Of a stretch of 64,000 bases of DNA, positions 13,129 through 27,100 are shown piece by piece (position 1 is the first letter of the stretch; each line of letters starts with the position of its first letter). Source of the DNA: Paragonimus skrjabini miyazakii (taxonomy: Eukaryota > Platyhelminthes > Trematoda > Plagiorchiida > Troglotrematidae); NCBI GenBank assembly GCA_014338405.1, contig JTDE01000301.1, forward strand, positions 244,830 through 308,829. The letters are read 5' to 3'. The notes beneath the pieces are model-generated. The model had not been told where the DNA came from. It was given only the letters and a program-made list of their open reading frames with translations, and did no database searches. A program made the translations under genes and the position numbers.

Positions 13129-13181
13129 TTCTTTCTGCTTTAATGAAGTGGTTAAAAGGAACTCAGTGTTTCAAATGACAT

Positions 13182-16100
13182 TTAACTCGCGTTAACTCGT
13201 TAAGTACAACAGAAAAGACATTTCTTAGAGTAATCTAAAGCTTGTTACAACTGCTGGAAGTCATCCACTGTTTGAAAGGAAATGGTCATCTGCACTAACT
13301 AGCACTATATGCTTGAAGGAAGATCTAAGGAATTCAACGATGAACTAATGAAATGTGGTGAGGTGGTCAGTGAGTATATTAAATACAAATACAGGTCTAA
13401 ATTCAGGCCAATAGGGGTATTCCCTGATAGAGTGACGATTCCACAATTCCAAGATCTCCGACGGTGTCCACAAACGCCTGCATAGTAAAGACAGATCTTA
13501 AAATCATTGTCTTTTTCTCTCTAGCTCTATGTAGTGCACTTTGCTGAGAGTAATCTTACATTTTATTTACACAGTCATTCCTTTGTGGTTTAGATATAAA
13601 CTGAAATCATACTGAACGTCCGCATATTTCTGAACTATACCTGGCAAGATGGTTGCCTAATTAGCACCATCGTACTTATTCTTGTTAGCCTTCAAATGTA
13701 AAATGAGTAAATTTGACACAATCAGAGTTAGTGATCTGACATATTTACCGTGGCTTTGATCGTGTTTGCGTAACACATAAGTCATCCGTAATGTTATAAG
13801 TTACGTTCACCCTGATGACAGCATTTCAGTTGTCAACATCGAGAATAGCAACCAACTGTGCCAACGCTTCTGTGAACTCTCAACGTCGACGGGAGTTTCC
13901 GTAAAATATCCTTCGGTGGCTGACTTGCTGTTGCACTAAAGGTTCTCTTGCGCGAGTTTTCCTAGCGCCTTATTCTACATTTGTTGAGGTCTGCTTGGCG
14001 AGTGAAACGTTAAGTGAAGTTTGCTTATGGATCCATCCGTTTTGTCACTATGGCTTTCAAACTGCGTTAGTTTGAGGCCAGGCAATTCTTAGGGTGCGGA
14101 TCACCCAGTGGGGGAACTGGCGTCGCGAGCGATTTTATTAGACTGTCTCCAGACTTACTAGCATCGACTGGGCTGTAAAAGGTCCTACTTCCAGGTTATG
14201 GATAATGTTGCTTTGAGTTTACACTATGCTCGCTACGTGTGAGTTGAGCAGCAGTTCCCAAACACATTTTGACTTTGAGCAACGTATCAGGCTGATTAGC
14301 AGACAACCATCATTAGGCGTGTTGCTAATAAGATTCTAGTAACGAAGATAAACGTCTAGAATGATTAACCACCAGGAATCGTTTATCCGTATTGCCTATT
14401 CAGAATTGCATGTAACGAAAATAATTTATCACAGAGGTTATGTCAAAATGGGAGTGTTATTATTCAAGGTATTCTCTAATTCACAAGAAGTACATATAAA
14501 TATCCTGCCTCATTTCCGTTAAACCCCAATTCTCTTTCAATCACGTCAGTAACCCGTTTATAAGTAACTTCACAAGTCATCACTCCTTAGACTACCATAC
14601 GTTTCTAGAGAATTTCCAAACATGTTGACTTAACTGGTTAACTGATGCGCATTCATCAATTTGGCGGCACTGTTGTTGCCACGTGGTTGTAGAAAAAATG
14701 TTGTTGGGATAAAAATTGTTTAATTGCACTGCTCCACGCTTGTGAGTTGATTATTGGTATTATCCAATGAACATGTCTTCACACCACTTAAGCAGACTTG
14801 TGCAGTGTATTTCGTTACGAATCTTCTTAAGGCGTATTCGCACTGAAACCACAGCCAGTAAAACAAATAAACGCCCAAGCATTGGTAAACAAATATTCAA
14901 TATTAAACGTCACATGATAACAAGATACGTGTTAATATGGATGTTTTAAAAGTATAGTTTTAAGTTTTGTAGAACGTTCGATTGGCCTGGGCTGATAAAT
15001 ACGATCCACTTGTATGCGTGCGCTGTTTATATACATATTTGACGTCAGTCAACAGATCATTCTTACTAAGTATTCTAAGTTTGAAAATGTTACAAATATC
15101 AGATAGTTCTTGAATATTTGGCAGGCATCAAAACGAAATCATTTGTTCTACGAAGACATAAACAGAATACAGATTGGTTTGGCGTGTGGGTGAGATTTAG
15201 GTGAAAAGCCATCTACCATACAGCTTGAAGTACGTGGCGCTAAGTAAAATCCGTCATTTCTGCCACTATCTGCAAGATGCATTACGCTCACCTTTCGAAC
15301 GGATGTGAGAACGCTGTAGAAGTTTTTAGGATATTTGGTCAGTAATAAACCTCATCTTCCTTGATTACAAAAATGATCACAAAAGTATATTCATATTTAC
15401 TTAATGTACGGTGAACAAGAAACCAATGAATGCAGACAAAATTAGCCAAATCTGAAACCTCCATTGTTATTCAGTTACCGGGTAATTCACGATTATAATG
15501 CAGTTATTTATTATATTCAGCTAGCAGGTGGTCATCGTTCGTCAAATACTCATGGCAAATCAGTGGTTATTATTTCCTGGAACGGAAATTATATACACTA
15601 TTTTTATTTTTATATCATAGTACAGTTGGATGAAGCACGCACACAAGGCATACTGCTTAATTGTGTCCATGTGAGTTTGTACCTCATCGAACTGCCTGTC
15701 ACCTTATTGATCGTTGTGATATGCCCATCTCTCTTAAAAAGTCGCTCTACAAACTGTGTGCCCTATCTGAATGTACGTAAATGGTTTTATATTTATAACT
15801 CCGGCAACAGAATTCCCTAGCATTTGAATTGAGTGTCTTCAATCTGTCAGTAAGATTTTCACCTCTATGAGTTCGTCTGTTATTAGTCAGTGAGGGACGA
15901 AGGAATACAGCATGTTTTCCATTGTCGCGGTTTCTGTAGACATTTAAATGCACAGATTGATTATGACGTGGAGACAAGAAATCTTTTGAAAGTTATCACA
16001 TCATACAAAAATTACAGACGTTTATATTAATAGTGAACGGTATTTCACGAAACGTTGTCACATTTGGTTTCGTTTATAACGGATCAATTCCACGAAGGAT

Positions 16101-19100
16101 TTTCTGCTTCAAAACTATTGGCGTCCTCAAAGTTGAAAACTGAAATCTTTATATAATGTTGACCTGTAAAAAAATGTCGTTGTGACCACATTTTTCACTT
16201 TGTCACTTCTTCTAGTCTATTTTGTTAGTTGCAATCGTACAACAGGGAGCAGATATGGGTAGGTATATAAAGAAATCTTGCGGCTGTTTTGGCTCTATTT
16301 ACTGTTTATAAGTCAGCAAAACCAGTTCAATCCATACCGTCTCATGTTAACATCCAAAGGAAACATAACGAAGCCGGGGCATTTTGGGGAGGTGAGATAA
16401 GAAGACAGCCACCCAAGCAGTAATTCGTCCAAGGAGTATCTTGAACACTTAGAAAAGACACATCAGTTAGTTTAAGTGAACTGAACGAACCCAGTACCGT
16501 GAAAAACTTTAGCAGTCACAAAACTATTGTTACTAATTCGTTTCATAGGAAGATGTATTGATTTTGCTTGCAGAATTGACGGGCTAAGGTGGACTTATAA
16601 AGAGCAGTGATTGCCTCTCGCGTCTAGTGTCAAGCAACTTTCACAGTCATTGCTTTTCTTTGCTTGTTCTCTCGTTATATTACAAGAATCCATTCTGTAT
16701 CATTCTAACTCTAGAAATCTACTGATGGCTGATTGTTATTGGCACATGTACCAGTTAACCACTGAGGAGCTTGCAGTCATCTTTAGTTTTTTTCACTGAT
16801 TTTATCTGTTTGAATTATTTCGCAAAGCAAGAAGATTACTCAGTTACCCAACAGTTGTTGATTGATTTTTCCTTTCAACCATTCCGACATAAACATCTCA
16901 TAACGTTGTCAAAATCTACCGCCACATGAATGCAACACACCAACACAAAATAGCCCATTCTAATTGCTCCAGAGGGTTCAGTTATTTTAGTAAAAACAAC
17001 GGCAAAGACGTTTCGCTTGCCCACCAACCCAACACTGAGACGGAATCAACAAAGCAACCTTCTGTGTACCCCGGATGTTGATGAGGCGGCTAGTGCTAAA
17101 ACCTCATTCCTTTTGTTCTGTTCCAAAGCTCATGAGATACGTGTAACCCATGGGACAACACAACGGATTCGGATCAACTCTAGATGATATACACACATAC
17201 GCACAATCTAAGCAAAACATGCAACCTAATTGCAGTGCGCATAATTGCCTCTGGCTACAAACAGTGCACGCAAAGTGAAAAAAACTTCTATTTGGCGCAG
17301 GTGGGAACATTGCCAGATTGTGAAAAAGCGAAAAGACAACTTGTTTCTAGTAAGAACATAAACAGAAACTGTGTTAAAATATGTATCCTCTGTCGTGTAA
17401 CATACAGGAAGATTATGATTTCACGGGGTTGATTACCCTCTAATTAAGCTGTTGCTTGATACATAATTAATTAATACTTCAGAAAATTTATATGTTACAC
17501 AACAAATTTGGAAGTTATTTTGATAAATGATGGTATTTAACTTTATTAAGCACCAAACAACCAAACAATTCCAGGTTCATTTGGGAAACAAGTATCCAGA
17601 TAAGGTTTTGTTCTTGAGAATACCGTCGTATTTTTACTGTTCGAGAGGTTACCAGAGTTCCCGCAATCCATCCTTTCAGATCATCAACACAATCACTTGT
17701 GATAAAGCTTTGTTTTTACGTCAGTAACCTACAACACATCTTGAGTTTACGCATGTTACTAACGATTAGACACGCAGGACAGGAGATGGATGCCAAACGA
17801 TGTTGTCAAGGAGAATGAATGCATTTTGTGCATGTAACATTTACCGTTTCATGTGAAATGGGAAACTGTTGCCTGGAATAAAATTAAACATAGGGGGCAG
17901 ATAAAGGCCGTTGCATAATGTGTCTTTCGACCTCACTTTGTTGTATCTCACTAGGTAATTACTGTAATCTGCAAGGTTTTATAGCAAACTTCAATGTGCA
18001 CTTGAATAGACAACAAAACTAACAATTACACACACACGAACACGTTCGCAACAATAGTTACCAAGGTAAACTGGTATAAGTGAACTAGTCTTGTCGTGTG
18101 CGGAGGGTTGGCTTCCAATTGCTGGTTGCTGTCGCCCTCCACAGGCGGAGGAAGCCTCAGATTTTTGGTTGCTTAACGCATTCAAGAGACTTTCTCCAGG
18201 TGAGTTCAGTTTATTTGAAAGTCTAGGACTTCCCGGAGAGCCATTAGGTTCGGATTAACGTCACGTGACTGTAATGTTTACCGCTTGACCGGAATAGTGT
18301 TTTGGCCTATTGTAAGGATGCGCTGCACGGTCAGTATATTGTTCAGTTATCTTCACATTTGTGTACGATATTAATTAACTCAACTGGTTTGACAAGTTTT
18401 GAGCCATCATCTGAAAAGATACCGGTTTATTCTACCACTGAAGACTCTGGTGTAACTTGTAGTAACCTGTTCAGTTGAACTTGAAGCAAAAGTTTCGGAG
18501 ATTCGTGCATCTTAACAATTCCGTGTTTGGAGCTGTCAATACAGCTGAACAACAGAGATTTGCAGTCCTAGGTGCGTTGGAGCTAATGATACATGTCATT
18601 CTTAAGATGGTTGCCTTGTAAATACAGTCACTGAAAGGTCAACTTTGTAATCAGTGTTCACGTCATGAACCTTTCTGGTTTTAACTCAAAATGTATACCT
18701 ACGCACGTTTGAGGGCATCCGTCCAGTCAATCTATTGTGATCAGTAACGTTTTATTTTTGCTAAATTCTCCCCCGCAAAAACCCTGTAGGTCAATCAAAG
18801 CTTATAGAAGACATGTTGCGATATGTTAGCATTTTTTTACACAACTATTAGACAGTAACACTATATACAAAGGACGATTAAGGTCAATAAGGAACTAGAT
18901 ACATGAACGAGAAAAATAGTACGGCGTCTACAATATAAATGCAACCCGACGGGCTGTTTCAAGCAATCCTTTGTGACTAAGCTTGGTCGGTGGGTTTGAA
19001 TCAAGGTAGCCTAATAGAAATAGATTAAGTGTGAGCCCAAACTGACGACATATCTGTGTTCGAAAGAAACATTGCTTCCCCCATTGCAGAATGCCTTAAA

Positions 19101-20614
19101 TGCTATCCCAGACTACCAACATTTTTAACGTTTTGGCGTTATCTCTGCAGAAGTTGTAATTATCGCACTAGATGAAATTGATCCAGTAACGTCTCTACTT
19201 CACACCGTTTAGAATAGTTGAACAGATAATAACATAAGCATCTGTACCATCGTCCACATAAGCCAAACATACGTGAACAAAAATGAAGAATGCCAGAACA
19301 ACGATTCCAAAATATTTCGTGAGAATCAGGTGCATTCAGTCATTTGTATACAGTGAGGTACTATAACCACGACGGGCGTTCGAATTGAGAAGGATAGTGC
19401 AGCCGATCTGAAATGTGACCAACGCTCAACAGATCCATTTTTCCGGCATCTTACGATGTAATTTAGATTGAGCAAACGTTCTTTTCTTCTATGCCTTCAG
19501 AGTACTTACATACTTTTGCTATTTGTTATGATGCCCAATCAAGATATACCCTTCATCTAGTGCGTTACACTATAGATGAAAAGATTTCGATTAGTGATAG
19601 CAGTAGACACCAGTTGAAACACAGTATACGAATTCCTTTCTGGTGATGATGTAGGGAATAACATACGTCCTTCTGCATGCACTTTCAACTGTCACCTGGT
19701 ACTCAAGGTGAACATCAAACTTCGACGCCATTCTATTTATATCTATAATGCTTTGCACCCATCGGATTGTATGTTCGGCTAAGCATGATATTCTCTGGCG
19801 GTATGTTTGGTTACTAAACATGAAGCAAAAACGTTCTGTTACCTGCACACATTCAATTTTACGCTATTCGGATTTATATTATTCATGAAACTACTGTATA
19901 ATTTACAGCTTATTCAATAAGCATGGTAGTTATAATAGAACGGCTTACGCATGAAATCGAATTACGTTTCGTAGCGCCAGAAAGATTAAAAATGGCTATC
20001 GACGAATTCACATGTGTAAGCTTATTGTGAAAAATATCCGCAAAGAAACTAATGCTTTTCTACTGACACGAAATGGGGGGACACAACAGCTCTTTGTTCT
20101 GGTGCTCTATTTGATTGACGTTTATATATATAGTAACCGATGTTCTTGCAGAAGGTGAACAAAAATTATCTGACTAAAATTATCCTGCTTCTCGATTAGG
20201 TTGCATTTGTTTGGTGAATTCATGCAAAAAGACGGTAGGTAAAACTGGCAATTTCAAGTTTCTATTCTATCAAAAGTCGGTCGACTGAGTTCCACCAAAA
20301 ATAAAATAACCCATCTCAACTTTGCATTAATGATTGTATAGTTTTGAACATTATTTCAATGATTTTCGAATGTGGTTTGTTGCTGTCTAGGAAACAAACA
20401 CACCGTAATCAAAGTGGTGATTGAACTCATTTTTCATATGTAGTCTAGACAAAAATCGATGAAGCGGTCCTTTTGCAAATAACTGTTAACGGTTTCTACT
20501 AGTATACATATAACTCAGATGTAAAGATCTATTTATGATTTCATCTTTATTATTCATGCTTTTCGGATCCACTTAGTGTAAACAACTTGCACCTGGTCCG
20601 AGAAAAATAGAAGT
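13182..20614. other. Stretch without a recognised gene
   Basis: Non-coding AT-rich sequence. Apart from one candidate 55-base exon (18145-18199), I see no gene, repeat family member or RNA gene. The ORFs are short and resemble no known proteins. Confidence 0.55.
18145..18199 (+). CDS. Candidate short internal exon
   Basis: The acceptor GCTGTCGCCCTCCACAG ends at 18144 and the donor GTGAGT follows at 18200, both near consensus. Two frames are open: one reads AEEASDFWLLNAFKRLSP with one base left over, the other RRKPQIFGCLTHSRDFLQ. The first has an amphipathic-helix pattern. The local base composition is richer in G and C than the flanks. No family can be named. Chance pairs of splice-like signals are common on this scale, so confidence is low. 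Confidence 0.17.
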
Positions 20615-21150
20615 TTGTTCACTCCAACGTGAACATCCCTCATGACTAATCGCAGCTGTCATATTCGGATAGACAAGTTAGTCATCGTCTTTCAAAAAGA
20701 GGCACTAGACTCGAGTTTCGCCCTCATTATACCTCCTTAATAATGAGAATCCTTGTTACAGCCGGTACTAGAACTCCGTGCACGATTTCCTGAGACAACC
20801 GTGTTTACCACTGCGCCATTCACCTCACACTAGGCACTACCGAATTATCATATATGAACGCTCAACCACTTTAACCTGTGAGTAATGATCAGGTTGCCCG
20901 ATCACCTCGAGAGGAGACACAGATAGTGTCTGTTAACTCCAATCGATGACCCCTCGACTAGGACTTCTCTGCAAGTTGAAATCACAGAACTCATTGAGTT
21001 GTTGAACAGTATTCTGATTACCGATGATTAGGTTACTGTCTCCTAAATCGAATAGATAACCCCGCGATTAAGACTTCCGAGACAAGTCGAAAACCTCGGT
21101 CTCATTGAACCCATTTGGCTATGTTTTAGATTTCTGATCAGTAGTCGGGA
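20615..21150 (-). mobile_element. E-family tRNA-like/hammerhead repeat, copy E1
   Basis: Read on the minus strand the unit runs: body (21150 to about 20825), tRNA-like segment, hammerhead region, 3' tail (to about 20615). The tRNA-like part has an A box TGGCGCAGTGG (around 20808-20822) and a B box GAGTTCTAGTACC (20764-20776). The hammerhead part has GAAAC (20715-20719), the stem III/cleavage block TCGAGTC and the stem I strand TAGTGC. Stem II is an 8-bp perfect helix CTCATTAT/ATAATGAG (20723-20747), but the CUGANGA box has decayed. The tail matches E4. The body matches the reverse complement of E2 across most of its length. It carries an internal duplication of about 110 bases. Non-autonomous; it would need pol III and a foreign RT. 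Confidence 0.82.
20928..21150 (-). repeat. Approximate tandem duplication inside E1 body
   Basis: Two diverged units of roughly 110 bases (about 20928-21040 and 21041-21150) share blocks such as ATCGA followed by TGACCCC/TAACCCC, the CGA(C)TTAGGACTT-like block, the CAAGT(C/T)GAAA block and the ACTCATTGA block. E2 and E3 show one unit of this segment, so the duplication is specific to this copy or a subfamily. Confidence 0.6.
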
Positions 21151-24100
21151 ATTTTGTTGATTAGAATGTCTATCCGAATAAAAATGCCGTGATTAAATGT
21201 GAGGAATGTTCAACTGGAAATGAACAAAATTCCAAATTACTTATCAATAAATTACGATTTTGTCATTGATGTCGTAGGTTCATTCGAATTAGGTTCTGCA
21301 AACCTATAACCTGGGTAAAATTACGCTAAACCGAAGTAGACAGCATGTACGCGTTCGATGTACACATGAGAAAGCCTAATGTATCTCTTCTGCTAAATGC
21401 AGATAAACGTTCTGATATGTGTTCAACCATTAGTGCAATTATATCATCGGCAGATCTTTAATGAAAATTCAAGTAACAGATTTGATATCGGATAAACTTC
21501 TGAACAAACATTTTCCCTGCCATACTTCGGCGACCTTCATTCTTAAAGATCACGTTTATTTCTTTGGTCTACGGAGAGATTCCTTCTAGGCTTCCGAGGG
21601 TAGTGAAGGAGATATCGCATTTGGCCGACTTGCACGAGTGATTTCCATACTCACTGGCAGACATTAAATGACTCCGAAATGTCGAAATGACAAAGAATTT
21701 CACTGGTTCATTTCCTCTGTGATGAGGCAAAAGCATTGGTCTCAATTCTGTTTCCTGATGTGTGCTTCTATTTTTTCTTCTTCGTCCAGTTCGGTTGGCC
21801 ACACTGAAATCAGTGATATAAGATTTGTTACACTTTAGTATGTCAGGAATCCAATAACTTACTGATCTGCCCCAGCCATCAAGCACAATTCATTACTAGC
21901 TTCATGCTGATACCGTGTTCTTATGGGGACCTGGCACAGATGATGTTTTCCCTCTTTTCTGGATGGTTTAACGAGAATGTGGTTGCTAATTAGAGATCAT
22001 TTGGCCAAATGTCGAATGTGTCATAGTTCGCTCGCATTTATGGTGATGAATGCTCCAGCGGTTTAAAGTATGATTGAATCCTGCGACATTCCTGTTCTAT
22101 GATGTACCCGTCTTCTTCCTATAGAAAGGGTGGTGGTGAATCACAAGCTATATTTGCCGATTTTATCAGTGATAAAATAGAGTACTTGATTATTCACGTT
22201 TTTTTACAGTCTACCGGGCAACCTTTTCACCTAATGATTAGATCAAACCTTAACTTACACTAAGGATGGGAGACGGAAATTAATAACGCAATATTGCGTG
22301 CGGTCAACTGGAGTATTTTTGTAGTTGTATAATTCGGTCTAGATCAGCCAGGAAAATTTACATACCAGATGATTGTGACTTACTGTATATTCAGCAAAAA
22401 CAACAAACGTTCATTAATTTTTTAATACACGTATTATATGAAGTGGTTGATTAGTCAAACGTGAAACAAACAACTTAGTTGATAGAAAAACAAAAGTGAG
22501 GATCATCGAGTAGAGTTAAACATGAGTATGTACTCACTTGATCAATCCGTGGCTTACTACACTGTGCGTTGTCGATTCGTCCATTGACAATGGTTTGAGA
22601 CTGTCCGCGGCTTTTCGTCACCACACTCATCACATAATCTGAAAAGTTAGAAATCCAGTTACAGTGAATATAATTGAACTTAATACTGAGACATTTCGCG
22701 ATCAGTGTTAAAAAAATGTTGCAAAAATCGCTCAAGCACGGCGTCCATATGAAAGCTCTGTAATTGCGACAAACTAGCCGCCCACCTCGCTTTTCTGAAT
22801 AAGATGCGTCTGGACTCTCCATGAAACTTTATGGATTTTTGTGTAAACAGTTGCGTCCGGTTACAGCTGCACTATTCTTACCTCAGTGTCTATTTGTTCC
22901 TCCAGCAATCTACTCAGCTTATTTTGGTAATTTTCCTTCTAGTATTCGTTTTCCTTTGTTGTGCAACGTTTTGTCGACCTAAACTTGATGTTTTCAAACT
23001 TAGTTACTCCGCCCTTGCCAAGTGAATGTATCCAGTTTCAGCATCGTCATCAACAGCACAAGTAGTACGCTCTAATAGTCAACGGCATGTTATCATGTTT
23101 GTTGTTGGTTATTGAATATCCGCCGTAATAAAAACCCACTAGGTAGAACACTGGACATCTATTGTACATATATGTGTATAAACTTTTGAAACATAACGTC
23201 TGTTTCTCTGCCTGCTCTGTCAACGTTTATATGGTCCCGCGCCAAGCCATAATTCTGTGTTCACCAGTACCAAGATGCTGTATTGTCCTAAAGTAAATCT
23301 TCCCTTCGCAGATATTGGATTTGTATATCTCTATAACTCCATGCATATACACCTTCAAGGTTCTCATTTATGATGCGAGGTAACCGAACCGCAGATAAAA
23401 CAAGGATATCAAATCTGGTTGGCTACACTTTTGGATGAAGTGGATGCTTCCAAATTTGGGAAAAATCTTGGTAGAAAAGCTAAACATGCCAATTCTGACT
23501 CGCTGATGACTAGTCAATGTCGTAGTCATCGTTTTGCTCACAATTACTAGATGCTAACAGTAGTATATTTTGATTTGATAATAATTTGACCGTATGCTTG
23601 AGCTTATAACAGTCTGTGATTGGTTTCTTCAGGTGAAAGTAAGTTAACATAATATAATAAACTAACGAACTCTTTGGGTTTTGTCGGTTTGCAACTCCAA
23701 CTGTCAATCCCAAAATTTGGTGAATTAATGCTGCTAAACCTTTTTCCATTCACACACACAAATAAAACTGACAATCACAGTGGAACCTGACATTCGTTTT
23801 TAGCGTTTATTTCGGCAAACGTTCTCTGCAACTTTTTTACTGCAGCTGAAATAAAGTAGACGGGCCATTAAATCAGTTAATTATACCCATGTGACAATTT
23901 TCAGGGTAGTGAGCGTAAAACATTTAGTTTCCGTGTAGAGACAGGGTTATCGCACTAAATTGTTTATTGCGCTCCAGAGGAAGTGATGTAAGCTTTACTT
24001 CCACACATCCTACTCAAAGCGATACATTCGAAAACTATGTGGAAACTCAAAATAATTATGTAATCTATCTGTGGAGACTGTCAAACTATACTTATTTCTA

Positions 24101-27100
24101 ATCACCCGCCTGCTGCTCGCTAAAATGGTAATTTATTAATACGTTTAACAAATTGTTTGAAATTTCAAAAAATTCAGTTCATGGATTTGAGGTAAAAGAA
24201 TAAACTGGATGAAGCGAGTGATAGGAATCTCATTCCCGGTAAGTGCGTACGAATGAAGAATCATGTCTGTGAACGGCTTGCAACTGAGTCATATTTAGTC
24301 ACTGGTCGATTGTATCTGCAATGAAACCAAAGACGTGCACGTTATAATTCGGAGTGTATGAACAGAACAGAGTAGACAGACGGCGATTAGAGAGAAAACA
24401 ATAAAGGAATGGACAACTCAAGGGATACGTGATTTCTACGATGATTTCCAGCTAATCTGAAAACCAAGCGGAAAGTGTGAAGAGGGCTACTTCGGTGGTA
24501 TGTAACAGTTGGTCGTACAACTCTTGACATATTCGGTCAAGGGCATCCTCAAGCATTTTTCATGATACAACTTACGTTTCTCCGATAAACTTCTCTCCGT
24601 TCAATCTTAATTATGCTGTTTTGCAGCATGTTTATTAGTGAGCGACGCGAGATTTGTAGTACACAAAAAGTTTTCGCCAATCAAGATCACAATCAAATGG
24701 TGCAGTAACCCGACCACATGTTGCTGTCGCCAAAGTTCTATACGCCGGAAACCGTTATATCTCCTTATTCACTAAAACCGTCACAATATAAGTTCTGACT
24801 GAGAGGTACATAATACTGTTCTCTTCTACAACGTGATAGTCATAATTTGGAACCTTACAAGGTTAGCTCTGAATTAAGCCGGAAAGAGCCTGGTTGTTGA
24901 CTGAAACCACAACAGAAACTACAGAAACTACAAAAGAATACAAGCATCTCGCACACAACCCAAATTAAATCATATTTAACGTGCAGAAAGTTACAACGGT
25001 GGACATGCTCTTTCACGATTCAAATTATTCGTCATTGCTGGATTTATTGTGACCCTCATAGCAAGTCCATCAGTCTGATCGTGTTTACTGATTTTAGAGT
25101 AGAAATTTTAGTTTGGCTTAAACTGCGGAAACCATCACCTTGTTACATAGCGTACATTTATTAGTTTCTTACTGAAGAAACTCGCAATAATCGAATAGAC
25201 GCTATTATAGTAGCACTGCGTTGCAAGCCGTTAATCCGATTAAGATTTGTACGCACAGTTTTTATATTAGTGTAGCGGGCGTTCATTGAACGATGCCATT
25301 ATCTTACACAGTATGTTTGATTCAGCTTACGTCATGCAAAATTAAACTTTGTTAACTACACTGGGAGACACTTCACATACACATTTTCAACTGATTCCAC
25401 ATAATTGCATAAGCCACAAAACAAGAAAATTTAGCTTTGTCCAAAGCTCCAAGTTACAGGGATATTAGCTTTTTGAATTCAGCATAACCTGTTAATTTAG
25501 CACGAACACAAGAACACAGAGTTTGTGACCTGTATACAAACTTTTTAAAAGTGTCGCATGATGGAAAAATCCGTATAGAAAAGAAAGATCTCATAAATAA
25601 AGTAGGTAGTTGATATGAATACTTGGAAGCTACTTTGCTAAAAAGGTTGACACAATTTGAATAGCACAATGGAGTTAAATTACATCAGCTGAATGGAAAC
25701 CGTAACACTTAGACAAATACTCAACTTATGAACACAGTCCCATCGTAAGTAACTGGACGAGTTGTACTGTTGTCCCCAGTGGGGTTGTGGGATCTCAACG
25801 AACGTTATCTCGGACGACATTCCAATCTAGCACGTCTTTTTCAGTAGAGCTGACGGAAATATTTATATAAATGGGAAAATAGGACAGTGCTTGTGTGGTT
25901 TTCACTCTGGTTTCATAGAATGTGAATTAGTTACATATGTACAGCTCAAAACGATCATATTGACGTATAGTAAGTGAACATTTTTCGTGCAAGAACACCT
26001 CGAGTATACAAGAGGAAAAATTATGAAAGTAAGAATGAGCCAACTGGAGCAAAATATGCCAATTTATTGGATACAATCTGTATAAACTTTGATGGAATAC
26101 AGTGGTGTAGTTTGGATTGGCAGACAGTTGCATGATTCGTCTGATATATTCTGTAACTGTTATAACGCAAATATTTTTCAGTCAAGTAATTTCGCGCAGA
26201 GCGCTTGTCATCATCATCGGTCTTCTAACAGAAGAAGCAAAAGGACTGTTCTGTTACAGGTGACTGTTTGAAAACCTTTTCTCACTAAGGGTGAAACTTT
26301 GGAATGCCAACCATCAGTGAAGAACAGCTGTTTTTAACCCGTAATTTCATTTTAAAATGGAAATGGTTACAAAATATGTATCCGCACTGACTTGTGTAGA
26401 GTCTTATCTGGCCTGCACACGATACAGTAGGTTAGTAGAGTTTTACCATTTAGCCTGTATAAGTGATACGTCCAGGCAACTTATTCTATGAAATTCGTGG
26501 ATTCAGTTTCTAGCTCTTGATCAGATGAACAGCGTGCACTTCTGGGACAGGCAATAAAGTTGAAGCACAACTGTGACGTTTAGTATTTCAAGTAAATAGG
26601 AGGATAGCTAGATAAAATGCTATCTCTACGTTCGAATCAAAGTGACAATAACAGATAATAGGTCATTATTCTGATGATTTCTCAATAATGCGACTGATAA
26701 CTTTTCGGTAAATTTTCTGTTGTAAACTGACCGGCTTGCTTACTTTAAAACAAACAATTGACCTTTACATCAGCATCAAATCACTTCACATTCATATATA
26801 GTGTAAGTAATAGATTATGTCAAATATCATAACTCCAGTTATGCTTAACCGTCCTCGCTCAACAATAAACTTCTAACCAACAGCACAAGTATGTGCTCTT
26901 CCCTGATCTCTAGCTAAGATTATTTGAAGCATTGATCAGAACTATGTAGTTGCCATCTACATATTGATAAAACTTTATGTTTTAGCTTGCTGACTGTTTA
27001 TAGTTTATCTCTTGCTTCATAACCTAGCAGATAAAACTGACTGATATTACGGGCTGCACGACCAAACGTGAGGTGTAGTGATGCATACTTAAATTCACTA

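Larger units (their letters stand above)
12646..13173 (+). mobile_element. 5'-truncated Penelope-like element (PLE A)
   Basis: A retroelement insertion that keeps only the EN domain and the 3' tail. The reading frame from 12648 to 12993 encodes the GIY-YIG endonuclease of a Penelope-like element: HVVYQFTCSCSD, then VYIGRADRQL, AEHIPKWLK, ARNPTSSIAKHL, FCEAMLIRTYQP and the terminal LRQPIGLPWS. The catalytic Tyr/Gly/Arg of YIGR and the Glu of FCEA are present. One in-frame TAA follows IPKWLK where the sister copy has a Gln codon, so the gene is dead. The RT is absent because of 5' truncation, typical of target-primed reverse transcription. The 8-bp duplications flank it. The tail matches the other copy to the sequence GTGTTTCA. 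Confidence 0.92.

Noticed and set aside
20764..20822. tRNA gene on the minus strand
   Set aside because: The boxes are present, but the cloverleaf is degraded and the segment is embedded in a repeat found at several loci; it is a tRNA-derived part of E1.
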